From Zelopaecilomyces penicillatus (taxonomy: Eukaryota > Ascomycota > Sordariomycetes > Hypocreales > Pseudodiploosporaceae): a DNA stretch of 64,000 bases. Where the stretch lies: positions 620,001 to 684,000 of the forward strand of contig VCCP01000002.1 of the NCBI GenBank assembly GCA_005765155.1, given 5' to 3'. Shown piece after piece: positions 22,649 to 34,778 of this stretch (its first letter is position 1; each line of letters opens with the position of its first letter). The translations under genes were made by a program, and so were the position numbers. The notes under the pieces are model-generated. The model made no database searches and was not told the origin of the DNA. It was given only the letters and a program-made list of their open reading frames with translations.

Positions 22649-24680
22649 ATGCAGCTTCTCGGGCTTGTTATAGGGGCTGCCAGTGTGCTGTTTGTTTCCA
22701 CCTCCAAGGCTGACGGACTTTTCTCCTCTGCTGCCAATTGCGTTAGTCCACCTTTCCCTCCACTCACCCCCCCATGATGATGTGAACATTTCCCGTCTGA
22801 ATGGCATCACAATCGCTCCGCTTACTTGGTTGTTGCCCCCCTGTGCGCTTGGTTGCTTGCAAGTGCTTTTGTCCATAGATATGATATGCTCATAGGGGCG
22901 AGCCCTGGGGTCGCCCACGCAATGCGTTCTCGTTCTCGCAAGCGCGCGATACACTGCGACTCCCCCCATCCATCGAGCGTGGAGATCTGAGACACTTTTA
23001 TTTATGACTTTTGGCGACAACAAACCTCATTTCTGTTCACTAACACGCCATTCAGTGTCGCAAACTCGAGCAGTCAGCTGGCCTCAGGGACAAAGTCTTC
23101 TTCCCCCGCTCAGCAACATATCGAGCTCGCATTGACTCATATTGGTCTCTCAGCGCCGCCCTGGAACCATGGTGCATGGTGCTCCCTTCAACGGCTGAGG
23201 ATGTCTCGACTACGATCAAGACCCTGGTCGCAGAACGCTGCCCCTTTGGTATCCGTGGCGGCGGACACGGCTCCTTTCCTCTCTCCAACAGCGTCAAGCA
23301 TGGCGTAACGATTGACTTTGGTAAGGGTTTTTGCGTGCTTTAAATACAATACCTAGTTTACATAGCTTATATGAGTCGCTTACATCCGTTGGTTATGCAG
23401 GTTATATGAAGAAAACAACGTACAACAAAGACACAAAACTTGCTTCCATTCAGCCTGGTAGCAACTGGCAGTCCGTCTTTGATGACCTTGCCCCCCATGG
23501 GGTAGCCGTTGCCGGCGGGCGCGTCGGCACCGTCGGCATCAGTGGATTCCTCACCGGAGGCGGCTTTTCGTTCCACGCGGCTTCGCATGGTATGGCTTGC
23601 GACAATGTCGTCAATTACGAGATTGTGCTATCCAGCGGCGCCATCGTCAACGCCAATGCTACCAGCAATCCGGATCTGTGGCATGCGATGAAAGGCGGCA
23701 GTGGCAATTTAGGCATCGTCACTCGCTTTGATATGGAGTCCATTCCGTATTCTGACCCGGCGAAACCGGCAATCTGGGGAGGCAATCTGGAGTTTAGCAC
23801 AAACTCGGCGTCGAACCTCATCGACGCCATGGTCGACTTCACTGAAAATGTGGATAAAGATGAAGACAGTTCTGTCATTTTGACTTGGACGTATGCACCT
23901 CAGACTGGAAGCGGTACTGTCATCAACACTGCTGTCTACAACACCAAGGGAAAGATTAAGCCCCCAGCGTTTGACGGCTTCTATGCTGCACCTGGGTTAT
24001 CTAGCGACATCACCAAAGTCGATACCTTGGCTACTCATGTTCGCGAGCTTGGATATGGTCAAGTGGCCGGAAGCCAGTACGTTTAATGCATTATATATAT
24101 ATTACCCGTGCTCCTTAAGACAGATGAAGCTAATAACGGATTTTTTCACAGCTACATCTGGTTCGTATCCGCATTCAAAAACGACCCCCGACCCATGAAG
24201 TTCGCCACCGACAAATTCATGCAACTCAACGCCGCCATGGAAAAACTCGCCCCTTCCAAAGAATCCAAACTCAACTCCAACTGTTTCCTCCAACCCATCA
24301 CTAAATCCATTGTAAAAAACGGCAAAACCAGGGGCGGCAACATCCTAGGCATGGACAAACTCACCGATGAGAACGGAAACGGCATTCTCTTCTTGGTCAC
24401 CGTCTCGGTCAACAGTGATGCAGCAAAGGATCGCATCTTGTCCAAAGTAGAGAAATATGTCGCAGAGGTGGATGCGTATGCGGACTCGCTGGGGCTTCGG
24501 TGGAATTGGCGGTATCTCAACTATGCGCGGGGCAGTCAAGAGGTGATTTCGACGTATGGGAAGGAGAATGTGAAGAAGTTGCAGGCCGCTTCGAAAAAGT
24601 ATGATGCGAAGCAGGTGTTTCAGGAGCTGCGTCGCTCTGGGTTTAAGATCCCTCAGTCATTTGACCGAAAGGAGCTGTGA
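22649..24680 (+). CDS. Secreted BBE-like FAD-linked oxidoreductase
   Basis: Four exons (22649-22741, 23056-23320, 23401-24076, 24152-24680) give 520 residues. Exon 1 encodes a signal peptide (LLGLVIGAASVLFVSTS). The first intron, 314 nt, is much longer than the others. The FAD-binding PCMH domain follows: FPRSATYRARIDSYWS, then FGIRGGGHGSFP with the His used for covalent flavin in this family, and FLTGGGFSFHAASHG..CDNVV. The C-terminal BBE tail has LRWNWRYLNYARGSQEVI, the usual Asn-Tyr rich end. Members oxidise alcohols, sugars or do ring closures on secondary metabolites, passing electrons to oxygen. Next to the PKS and hydrolase it is a likely late tailoring enzyme, although its export would place that step in the secretory pathway or outside the cell. 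Confidence 0.9.
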
Positions 24681-25072
24681 ATGAATTGATTCGTGGTTTT
24701 GTTTTAAAGAAGCCTTTGCAATTTTCTGCAATCAAGTTTTGACTGAATGGATGGAAATCGATTGCATGTAGCACTTTATACATATATCACTTGAATATAC
24801 CTCAGAAGAACGCTGTCAATAAGCAGTGAGAAAATTGAAATGTTCAGAGTATCAATGTTATGATTCATCCACATATATACGTAAATGTGCAAAACTAATA
24901 AATATGTACAAATAATTGTAAAAGTATGAACAGCAAAAGGCTGTGGGCTAGCAAAATTTGCAAGCCGCACTTCCCCAGCGACGTTTCTCCATGCACAACT
25001 CTCTTCGCTCATTCAATGAGCGGCCATAATCCGTCTTATTTCAAGGACCCGAGAGCCCTGGTCTACTCGCGC
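24681..25072. other. Convergent intergenic, FAD oxidase / chitinase
   Basis: About 0.4 kb, AT-rich, with ATATAC-like stretches near 24780-24900. It is the 3' ends of both genes. No gene seen. Confidence 0.55.
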
Positions 25073-26474
25073 TTACAGGCACGACGACCACCACTGGCCA
25101 CCAGAGACACACTTGTATGGGGGCTCACACTGCGTAGGACCGGTCCATCCTTGGCCACCACACTGACCCCAGTGAGGAACAAGAGGGCCACCAGTAGGTC
25201 CGGGAGGAGGGGTGGTCGTCGTGGTAGGAGGGTTAGGGGTGGTCGGGGAGCCGGAGAGGGCGCTGGTAACCTGGTTGAGGAAACCATTGTTGGCATAGAG
25301 CTGCGACATGTCCCACATCATCACACCACCAAAGCTAGAGAACTGCTTGCTATAGTCGATGGCGGCCTTGAGCTTCGTGCCTTCAGTGTAACCGCCACCA
25401 GCACCGGCGCTGGCAGGGATGCCAAGGTAGAGCTTGACATTGCGGTTCTTGCTGTTGCGCGCCCAGTTGTCCCAAACGTTCATGTTGAAGGCGTTCTGGC
25501 TGGTAGCGCCGGGAACAAAGTTGGTAACACCGCACCAGTTGTTGTAGAACTGAATCATGACAAAGTCAAAGGGAACCTCGTTGAGTGCTGCGCCAAGTGC
25601 TGCATCCGGGTACACACACTGAGGAGCCGCAGAGAGGTAGAACTTCTTACCGCCAGCGCCATCCATGAGGCCGCGGAGCTTGTTACCAAAGGCGGGCAAG
25701 TTGTTCGTGGTGGCTTCAAAGTCAAAGTCGAAGCCATCCACCACAGCAGTGCCAAAGGGGCGGTCAACACCCGTCCTGACGGGACCAAACATGTTCCAAA
25801 CCAACTGGGCGGCGTTCTCTGCCTGGCTCGCGGATGACCAGCCACCTTGGTTGTAAGTAGCTCCACCGAGAGAGAGCAAAATGGTCTTTCCATGGGTGGT
25901 CTGGCAAGTCTTGATATCCTCTCTGAGCAAGTGAACAGCGTCAGTAAAAGGGCCCGGCTTCTTCAGTTCTAGGAGGCAGACTATGCAGCAAAGTCACTTA
26001 CTCGATCTCAAGGCATCGCAAGAGGTCCGGGTTGTTGGGAAACTTGGTGCATCGGTCTCCAGCGCTGGCAAAGTTGGTAATGGGCGGGCTGATGCCGTTC
26101 AAGAAAGCAATGGGAATAACCTATTTACATTAGCTTTAGTATCACACAGTTTCCAGAAATCTTGAGCGTACATCGATATCGGTGTCTTGAGTTCAATTGT
26201 TAGCGTCACAGCTACTTCAGGGGATGATAATGATGGAAAACTCACTTGCGCAGTATGTAGCGAGACGCTGCTGGCTGTTTGCCTGACCGGCAGAGTTCTG
26301 TCCTACACGACCAGTTAGTTTTTGCTCCAGTCATTTCCTTGGGATCGGTTTCACAAACTTACCCCAGAACACAGCAACTCCATCTCTGGCTCCTGGATTA
26401 TAGCCAGCTATAGCTCCGGGAAGCACAGCGAGGAGACCCGCAAGGGATGCGAGGGAAGGAATGGAAGGACCCAT
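25073..26474 (-). CDS. GH18 chitinase with C-terminal CBM1
   Basis: Five exons on the minus strand (26474-26363, 26302-26246, 26185-26172, 26120-26002, 25922-25073) give 383 residues. Exon 3 is only 14 nt, but it is needed to keep frame through YCA-NTDIDVIPIAFL, the normal beta-strand 2 region. The start gives a signal peptide (SLASLAGLLAVLPGAIAG). The GH18 SxGG segment is LLSLGGATYNQGG, and the catalytic DxxDxDxE is DGFDFDFE with Glu 170. A Pro/Thr/Gly linker (about 325-348) leads to a fungal cellulose/chitin-binding module (GQCGGQGWTG..CEPPYKC) that ends the protein. This is a secreted endochitinase for cell-wall, insect or nematode chitin, or mycoparasitism. It is probably the right neighbour of the polyketide cluster and not a member. 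Confidence 0.94.
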
Positions 26475-28492
26475 GGTGTAAAAAAAAGGTATGTACGAGA
26501 AGAAATAGAAAGCACCACTATTTGAATGGTAAAGGAGAGACAGGCAATGATTGCGTGAGGTTGAGTGAAAAGAGATGATAACTTTGTGAGCTGGACATGG
26601 CATATATATACATCTACTCATCTACTCATCACAATATAGTAGCTGACCTCTTGTTTCCCAGATCATGTTCACTTGGCAGGCAGTCTACGTAGCATGAACT
26701 ACACAAAGGTCTCACTGAATGTGACGTTGAAGCTGTGGCTTGACCCTCACTGCTCTGCGATGTCTAGAACTCCGCATCGTAGTGTTTAGATGTTACCTTG
26801 ACCAAAGGGACGGCGGGACTTGTGTGGTGACAGCGCGAAGTCAAATGGCGCTGGGGCATGATGGCGACGGCGGAGACAAGGCTCTCGCAGCTTTCCCAGA
26901 TGCTCCATGGATGAAAGCTAGACCAGTATAGGAACCCGGGTAAGAGCTGGCTAGAAGGGCGGATGGATGGATAGACAGCTTATGGATGGGCGGGTGGTTT
27001 GCGGATGGAGGCCCTGGATCCGATGACCCGCTCTGGGGGAACAGTGAATGTGGGGGAGAGATTCAGTCTCTCATATCGGTGCCTGTGAATCCCCTCCACA
27101 TGGCAATAAGCAACATATGATATGCTCATGGTTTCATCCTTGACTGCCGACAACATCATGAACGATTTGCCCCAACAAGCTTAGGCAGGGGAAAGAATGG
27201 GGTGGGGGGGGGGGGGGGGGCATCGGCCCCTCGTGCTTTGTGCGCCGTGCCTGGTTGACTGATTACCACCTCACGAAATCCGTTTCAATCCGTCCGGCTT
27301 GAAATTGATTGGGTCGGCGCCAAAACGGTCAGAAAATGGATCTGTGAAATGAAAGCTCATGCTACATCAGGTAGTTCATCTGCTGTGCCTTTTGAACTAG
27401 CCGTGGCGATGCCTGTCTCTTCTCTTGGCAGTGTTCCTGTGCCCCTGGATGCAAGAACCTCCCGCCCAACAAGTCAGTACTGCTGCGGCGCTGGTTGTGA
27501 AAGCCAGCTCTACATATGTGACTTATGGGGGGCACGTTATAATCCTGCCAGGAAACGCTGAAGACTAGAATCCGGGGGTCTGTAGTTGTTTGACTTCCCG
27601 TCTCCGCATGTTCCTGGCGGTTCCCCATGTCGGCGTGAGCATGAGCAAAGATGTGGCAACCAATCTGCACGACCTCAGATCCCACATTGGGGTTAACATC
27701 AGCATGGCTTGGGCTGTAACGTTGGAGGCCAACATGGTATCACCAGGGTAGATCCGGGTCAATGACCGAACTGGAGCTGCAATGTCACAGAGTTGGGTGA
27801 GGCGCCCAGTTTAGTCCAGGCCAGGCGGGGCGCACCTTGCAAGTGGACATTGGAGATCATGGAGATTTGGTGGAGCACATGAACCCATCCGTTGCTGAGC
27901 TGCCAGATCCGGTATCGTCAAGCCGACATTGGACAAATGCCCCTGCATCAGCCGCGCTAAGGATGACATTGCGGGGTGGCAACGTGGACTCATCACGCGT
28001 GTGGTTGCTTGTCATCCATCCGAGGCGGCAAAGCTTGTCGGTGTCTCGTCTGCAGATTATCTTGTCCCTCATGTGCGTGATTTTTCTCAACTCCCCGGCT
28101 GAGAGATGGGTTTGATCAGTGCTTTGTAGAGGTGGTTCTTCAATTCAGTGGGTGACACGAGGTTGTTTGATGAGGTTTTGCAAACCAACAGGGTTCGTTG
28201 TGCCGGTAGGAAAGTCACGTGTATGCCTCTTTGTCTACCTCTGGTAAAAGAAAATTACATAAGCCAGGTGACGATACACTGGAACCCGAAGACATTCAAT
28301 TGAGATCGGTTTGTTATTAAAACTCTATATTAGCAATTGTACTTTGCTGACAAGAACACAAAGCACCATGAATGAGATTTTTTTTCTTTAAACAAATATC
28401 ATTATTTTGAGGAATATGAAGAAACTTGACCATTTCTTCATCCTTTTCATTAAATCACGCTTTCTTCTTTCCTCTACAGGGTAGGTAAATAT
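26475..28492. other. Intergenic upstream of the chitinase
   Basis: About 2 kb with G17 at 27204-27220. Short frames here (up to about 107 residues) show no domain or splice logic. It holds the chitinase promoter and the 3' flank of the rhodopsin-like gene. No gene supported. Confidence 0.5.
27204..27220 (+). repeat. Homopolymer G17
   Basis: Seventeen G on the plus strand (C on the chitinase sense strand), about 730 bases upstream of the chitinase ATG. Confidence 0.9.
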
Positions 28493-30117
28493 TCAACGCC
28501 CAGTTGGATGATCGATGACAACAACTGGAGGATTACCAGCACCGCTGTTGTGGCTGTCTCGATCATTTAAGAATCTTCTCGCTGTTGTAGTCGAATCCTG
28601 CGCCTCTTGCGCCTCGTGCGTCTCATCGGTACAGTTGACTTCAATGTTGCTCTTCATTGAACTGGCCAGATTCAGAGTCGACTCTCCAACCACAAGACGA
28701 TTGGGGATTCTCCCAATGGTTCTGCGAATGCTCCCCAATCTTAGCGAGTGAGTACTGTTGAAATTATTCGACGTCCCTCGCGAGAATGTGTCAGTGAACC
28801 AGACGCCGACGGCGCGCGCGACGGGCCTCAGCAGAGGCAAGCAGCCTGAAGAAGAGATTAGACGATCCTGACTCCTGCAAGCGTTGGTGAAGGGTTGGGG
28901 CTTTAGGAGAAAACTTACAAGCTACAATACTCAAGTGAATCTCTGCTGCTGACCAGTTGACTAATGGGGCAAATATCCACATGATGTCATTTGATGATTG
29001 TTTGAATCTCGAGGAGACAACCATCATCATGATGGATGCAATGCAGGCCCTTGGGAAATGTTAGCCAACATGTCGATACTATTGGTATACTTGGGATCAA
29101 GAAGTGGACTCTCACGTACACGGCACCAAACATAAACATGACCATGATTGCTGCTTTATGGACCCATGGCAACCGAAGGCGACTAATTTGTGCTGGTAAA
29201 ATATTCAGTCAGCACATCCGCAACTTGCCAAACGACTGGTTTCTATTGGAGACATACATGCAGGAATGGCAATCAGGGCAACATCAATCAAAAGATGTGT
29301 CAAGACTGTGCCAATGAAATATTTGCCCGGATCAATGGTACATACGCCGTTGACTGTTTTGTCCCAGTGATACTTTGGCGGATAACACTGAAAGACTGAC
29401 ATGAACAGCTATCCCAACAAGTCAGCAATCAATGACGTCTCCTCTAGTGAGAGAAAGCCGACAAGGAGAAGTATGCCAACAAGGAGAGAGAGAGAAAAGA
29501 AGGGAGAAGGAGAGACTGTTCTCACCCGTATGATGAGCCATATGATTATGCATCCAGAAAGAATATAGATGGCAATTCTAGGGCCAGTAATGTCCTGGAA
29601 AAGACGCCAGTATAGCGCCAGCAGCGACAACTGTGCGCCGCCAATGCCAAACGTGTAAGTATGTTCTTGTACCTCTTGCACCATTGCCTGATAGTAGTTC
29701 GCCTCGACAATGGTAACGGGCAGATCTTCTAGGTGGAGCCCAAGGCCGAAGCGAATGACTTGTCATATCACGTCATGTTAGCCAGAGTCATCTCAACTAA
29801 TCATTATTAGTGGGAAGAATATTGGAATCTGATTACATACGCCAAAGCGAAAAGCCATCATAAACAAGCGCTGAAATCTGCAAGGCACAACCACTTTCTG
29901 ATTAATAAAGACAGCCCTGTTCAAAGGAAACGCAATTAGTTGGGGAGGGCGGCGTTTTCGGAGAGCTCACATAAGCAAAAACAGCCAAATAATCGTCATA
30001 CCATAGCCAGACTCCCTTCAATCGTCTTGCCACAAAGCGGAGGACGATGGCCACCGTGGCCAGGGCAAGTAGACTGAAGATGCAAACATACACACCCAAC
30101 TGTGCCGATTCAACCAT
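28493..30117 (-). CDS. Fungal rhodopsin-like integral membrane protein (SAT4/PTH11-like group)
   Basis: Seven exons on the minus strand (30117-29971, 29877-29841, 29758-29526, 29408-29258, 29192-29120, 29049-28919, 28845-28493) join in frame to 374 residues. The N-terminus carries TM1 followed by RLKGVWLWYDDYLAVFAY, the family DDY motif. RFGLGLHLEDLP is the conserved G-L-G-x-H turn. Cys residues occur in CYPPKYHW and GVCTIDP, as in the extracellular loop of the family. Later helices include LLIDVALIAIP and MVMFMFGAVACIASI. The C-terminal about 110 residues are hydrophilic and cytosolic. The family includes putative G-protein-coupled or sensory proteins, most without ligand. Exon 2 (37 nt) and the 29120 donor are my reading and the least certain borders. 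Confidence 0.85.
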
Positions 30118-33100
30118 GGCGGGACGGGTGTGAACTGGAGAAAGGCATGACACCCACGAACAAACGAACGAACGAGGGACCCGAAGCGACGAACGAGTCG
30201 CTTGTAAACAAAAAAGATGGAGGAACAAAAAGGATGGGGGGCCTGACCTCCTATTCTACCCCGCCCAACGTAGGTGGAATAGGTAAAACACCAAAGATTG
30301 ACTCGGAAGGGAAAAAAGCCGCCGTATGGCACGGCAAATCTCTTCACGCGCAGCAAGGGCTAATGCCGGCAGCAAAAACCCGCGTTGCAACTTGCCCACA
30401 TGGCCAGGGTCTTTTTGGGCCAGGGGGGTGATCCTTTCCCAAGTCTTTTTTTTTTGTTGCTTCAATTGACACAACACAGAGGTACTTGGCCGTTATCCAT
30501 AACCATGTTGATATTGAGACCTATACTAAGACTAACTGTTAAAACATGGCGTATTGTAGATTTAAAGACGGCCCAGACAACCAACAAGCTGCGATTCGCG
30601 ACGCCGGCCCGTGGTGCCAGGGCTGACAATGGCCCCCAATCTCAAAATGTCACGTCGGGGGATTCACATCTTCGGGAGTTCGGCCCCGTACGTCCGCCGG
30701 GAGCGTCCCGCGATGGCACCCGGGCCAATGAAGGCCGGGTTTGGTTACGACGGGTGGGGATGTCAGGGGGGGGGGGGGGGGGGGGAAGAGTTATGGATGC
30801 CAGTTGTCGGGGTTAAACTTTAATTTCAAGATTCCAGTTTGCATGCAGTGACAGATTGATGATGGGAATAATCATCGAGGCCAGATAGCGTTCGTCGATA
30901 AATGAATTGAAACCTTCTTTCAACCAATCTGTATGTTAATCCCAAGATTCTCCCCGCAGTTGAGCCCCCCCTTCCTCATCGTTCGTCCGCCCCGGAATAC
31001 GGCAATCCTCAGTTTCTGCTGCTTCTGCGGCTGCTGCAATATCTGGCAGTTCGGCCGATCTGTGGGTCTCACCCATCTTCAATCGAGATAAACTCGCGTT
31101 GTGGCTGCCTCTCTTTGATCCGCATGGTGGTCCCTACCGCGTGGCGCCAGTCTTTCTTTTTGAGGCCAACAAGATATTACAACTAACTACCTAATGATAT
31201 TCTGAAGCCGGCCAGTCGTAAGCACAAATGCACGTCGTTTAGTTTGGCCTGAACCATGTCGCCTCAGACTCGGAGTCAAAGCGCTGCCTCCGGCTGCTCC
31301 CTGCATCTATTTTTGACAAGGATCACGAATGCTCGTTCGGAGAATCGGGTGGCTGGGTTTTTACTACAAAGTAATTAGCATCTGAAGTGTGCTGTCGCGC
31401 TTCAAGTTAATTACCGGTCGGCTTCTTTAAGTATTCCGGCTGGGCGAGGTTACAAATAGGTCACGAATTTCGTCTGCGCTTGTAGATGACCCAGCAGGTG
31501 TGCGGTCTTCATAAACTATTGAGTGTCTGGCCCCCAACGATGGCGTTCATGTCAGGGGAATCCATAGCCATGCAGCCCGAGAGCAAAGAATGAGGGGCGA
31601 GGAGGGCTGCTGAAGACGAATTGCTGCCAAAATCGCACCCAGAATCTCGGATAATTGATGCCTCGATCTCAATGCGGCATCGTAATGGATGAGCTCATCA
31701 TCCTTGAGCTGAAGATTGATTGGCGGTGAGAACCCACCACAGTCTTAGGCGTCATCATGAACAAGGCTGTTCCCAACCTTGCATGAACGCCTGAGATCAT
31801 GTACTGTATAGATGATGAGCACCTGGTCTGCGCATCGGATACGAAAGTCTAGTGTGGAGGTGTGGAGTTGATTGTGATATGCTCTAGTTTCTTGAACATG
31901 ACCACTCCGTATGACGAGCAGCTTTGAAGTGTCCCATAATGTTCATTTGAGCCTGTGACGAATGGCAAGTCAACTTTCTGTGCAACTCACACTGTTACCA
32001 ATGGGCCTTGCTGGATCAATACGCCTTGCTTCATATAGGGTCAAATTTATCGAAACAGGATTGGTTTCCTCAGCAGGCAGCAAGAGTGAGTTCCTCATCT
32101 TAAGAGCTTCTTCAATAGCTCTCCTTGCTCTCCATAGACGTGATCGCGTTATCATTTGTCTAAGAGACCTCAGGCTCATGACATCTGGGGCTGGGCAAGG
32201 ACATCAGGTGACGCTTGTCGTCTCTTCCCTAGTCAGGGGTTGCTGTGATGCTGCATTGTAAAAAGTCATTGGGGAAACAGTTCGGTTAATATGTGTTGCT
32301 AGAGTAGTGGAGTTGAATCTAAGCCAGTTTGGGCCTCCCCTGCTAGTGATGAAAGCAATGGAGAGTGACAGAGACTGGGACACTAGTCTGTTCTTTGCCA
32401 AAACACCTGACATGAATGTTTAAAAAAAGTCGTTTGTGGAGTTGACATGTGGAGTTGACACGTGGGGTCAATAAATATGCCTCTGGTAATCTTGTCTTGC
32501 TCCTTAACTGGTCAACTGGTCAACTCTCAATGACAAAACCAGATGCCAGCAGGTTGCCTAGCCCAAGTTCTGGCGTTTTACATCAGAGCATTAGTAATTC
32601 AACTGTTTACGGAGACTACTTTCTAGAGTCGGGTCCAATGTTTGATCGGTTGGACCATGCATTGTCCGATAGAGATCAAAATCAACAAGAACAAGGGGTA
32701 TAAAGTCCTATTAATGTACACCCACTACGCAGTATTAAATAGGTAAGTTGGCCGAACATTTCTTATTGGTCCCAATCTGTAAGCTAGTACGTGTCAGTGA
32801 ATTGAATGAAGCTGATTCGAAACGACATGGTTGAAGTGATGGTAACTCAATATGCATGCCTGACAGGTGCATGAGTAGAGCGCCCCATAACTATGTCATA
32901 ACTATAAATAGAGATTTTTGCTTGAACTCTCTAAGAATTCAGTTGCAATCAGTTGCTTGCCTAATTATGGATTACTCTATCAATTGGAGAATTATAAGCA
33001 CATTCACCGATGCAAGACTCAACCGCATCTGCCACAGACACGGCGACCTATATCTGCAATTATAATATCTACCTCATCCTGAATTACATCGGCACCGTAG

Positions 33101-33674
33101 GCGTTCTAATGTCATGATATATATGAATGTCTTGAAGACGCTGACTCGCTAGCACTGTTGCGATATCAACGCTGACTCGCCACGTCTTGCATTGTTCCAT
33201 GACTCATGTCAACAACAAAGTCTCAGCACAGTCGTGAACAAGAAAACAACAGAACAACTCCTTGTTTGAATAAGATGTAGAATTTTTCTTATTCAAGTTT
33301 CACAATTTACTAGGCGAAAGTGAAAAACTTTCCCATCGTAGTAAGCAGCAAACATTATTTGCTGTGAGGTGGTGTTTATGAATGAGCTGAGCTCAAGAGA
33401 ACAACCCCTTAGTGAAGAGATTGTCCATCCATGTCTTTCAGCTCCAAGTCTTGAGTCAGGAATTCTAAAGAAATTTGGCAATACTTCCGAGATATGACCA
33501 GGATATTAAACAAAGTGAACAAGTAAGCTCACTGACAATCAACGTATCGCCAAATGAATGCTGTGGTCTCTAATCCTTCTATAAAACCTGCAGAACCTCG
33601 TCGCATGCAGTATCGTCAATCTCTTCACTCCATCAGCTTTCTCTTTTCCAAACAAACTTTCTCACCTCACAAAA
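30118..33674. other. Long intergenic region with G20 tract
   Basis: About 3.5 kb. The left part is the rhodopsin-like gene promoter, with G20 at 30766-30785. From about 31200 the DNA is AT-richer and the frames are short. No transposase, reverse transcriptase or terminal repeat was recognised. The right end is the promoter of the small secreted protein. Confidence 0.45.
30766..30785 (+). repeat. Homopolymer G20
   Basis: Twenty G on the plus strand (C on the sense strand of the rhodopsin-like gene), about 650 bases upstream of its ATG. Confidence 0.9.
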
Positions 33675-34420
33675 ATGCTCTTCAAGTCCATCTCTGCCCT
33701 TGGGCTGGCCGCCCAACTGGCCCATGCCATTCCTGCCCCCGAAGTAACCCACCACATCCGTGCGGGTGAAGTCATTAGCCACATTGAATCCACCGCACCA
33801 ATCGCTTGGGATACCTTCATTGACGCCGATGGCTCTGAAGCCAAGACCACTGTCATCGACGCCGCAACCTGGAAGGCTGCGCATCAAGTCCTCGAAGGGC
33901 GCGCATTTACACCTGCGCCTGCTGCTCCTACTCCTGAACTTTCCAAGCGTCAGAGCGATTGGGTCTGGCCTTACGGCCTCTATTCTATCCATTGCTTCAA
34001 TGGAGGAGCATGGGCGACTCAAAAGGAGCTTCAGATCCACATCGCCGGTGCTTGCCAGTGGTTCCGTAAGTGACATCGAAACTGGGCTCTAAATCCCTGC
34101 CGAGTGAGACACTAACAATCTTTGTAGGTAGCCCAGAAGTTCGTGCGCGCAAGCTCGGCGAGAAGAGAATCTTCCGAAAAGTCTCCAAGGACATTCACGG
34201 CAGACCGACAACTCTCACCTATTCCTTCACCCCCAACCAAAATAACGACAGAGCCCTCGATGTTTGCCAGCAGGCTACCTATTCTATGGTTTACGCTCGT
34301 AAATGCAAAGGAGGTCAGGATGATACACAGGGCGGAAGGTATCACCTTCTCAGAAGAGCGGAAAACAGAGATTTGACCGAAGCTACATATGAGGTTGATC
34401 CTGAACACATCATCAAATGA
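33675..34420 (+). CDS. Small secreted cysteine protein with Kex2-type propeptide
   Basis: Two exons, 33675-34065 and 34128-34420, give 227 residues. It starts with a signal peptide (MLFKSISALGLAAQLAHA) and a propeptide rich in Ala/Pro that ends in Lys91-Arg92, a Kex2 processing site. The predicted mature part of 135 residues begins QSDWVWPYG and holds exactly four Cys (107, 127, 177, 190), enough for two disulfides, with a basic, polar C-terminal half. I do not recognise the family. Architecture and size fit a secreted effector or antimicrobial-type protein, but no activity can be inferred. The gene sits alone in an AT-rich, gene-poor stretch, convergent with the metallo-hydrolase. Confidence 0.75.
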
Positions 34421-34778
34421 GATGTGATTGAACTCGGGCACCAAAAGAAGTGACAACCGATGAGATTTACTAGTGTTTATAAATTTTTTCTCAATATGTT
34501 GTCTGATTCGGAGCTTGCAGCTTGACGGCTGGGTATATACGTTATAGAGTATGCATATCTCAAGTTTCATCTAGATCGTTGTCCTTGGACTTATCTCGCT
34601 ATTTGACTAAATGTGACATTTCTCCGACTAGAAACTAAGTTCCGGTACCTATGGCATTGGTTTTGACTGGAAATTGTATCTATAAATATAGATCTCTCCA
34701 TATTGCCGTAACGCAGATTGTACAAGATGTTCCATCTGCCTGTCATTTCACCCGTGTCCAGCGAGCAAATCCGGACCA
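34421..34778. other. Convergent intergenic
   Basis: About 0.36 kb between the secreted-protein gene and the metallo-hydrolase. It holds 3' flanks only. No gene seen. Confidence 0.55.
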
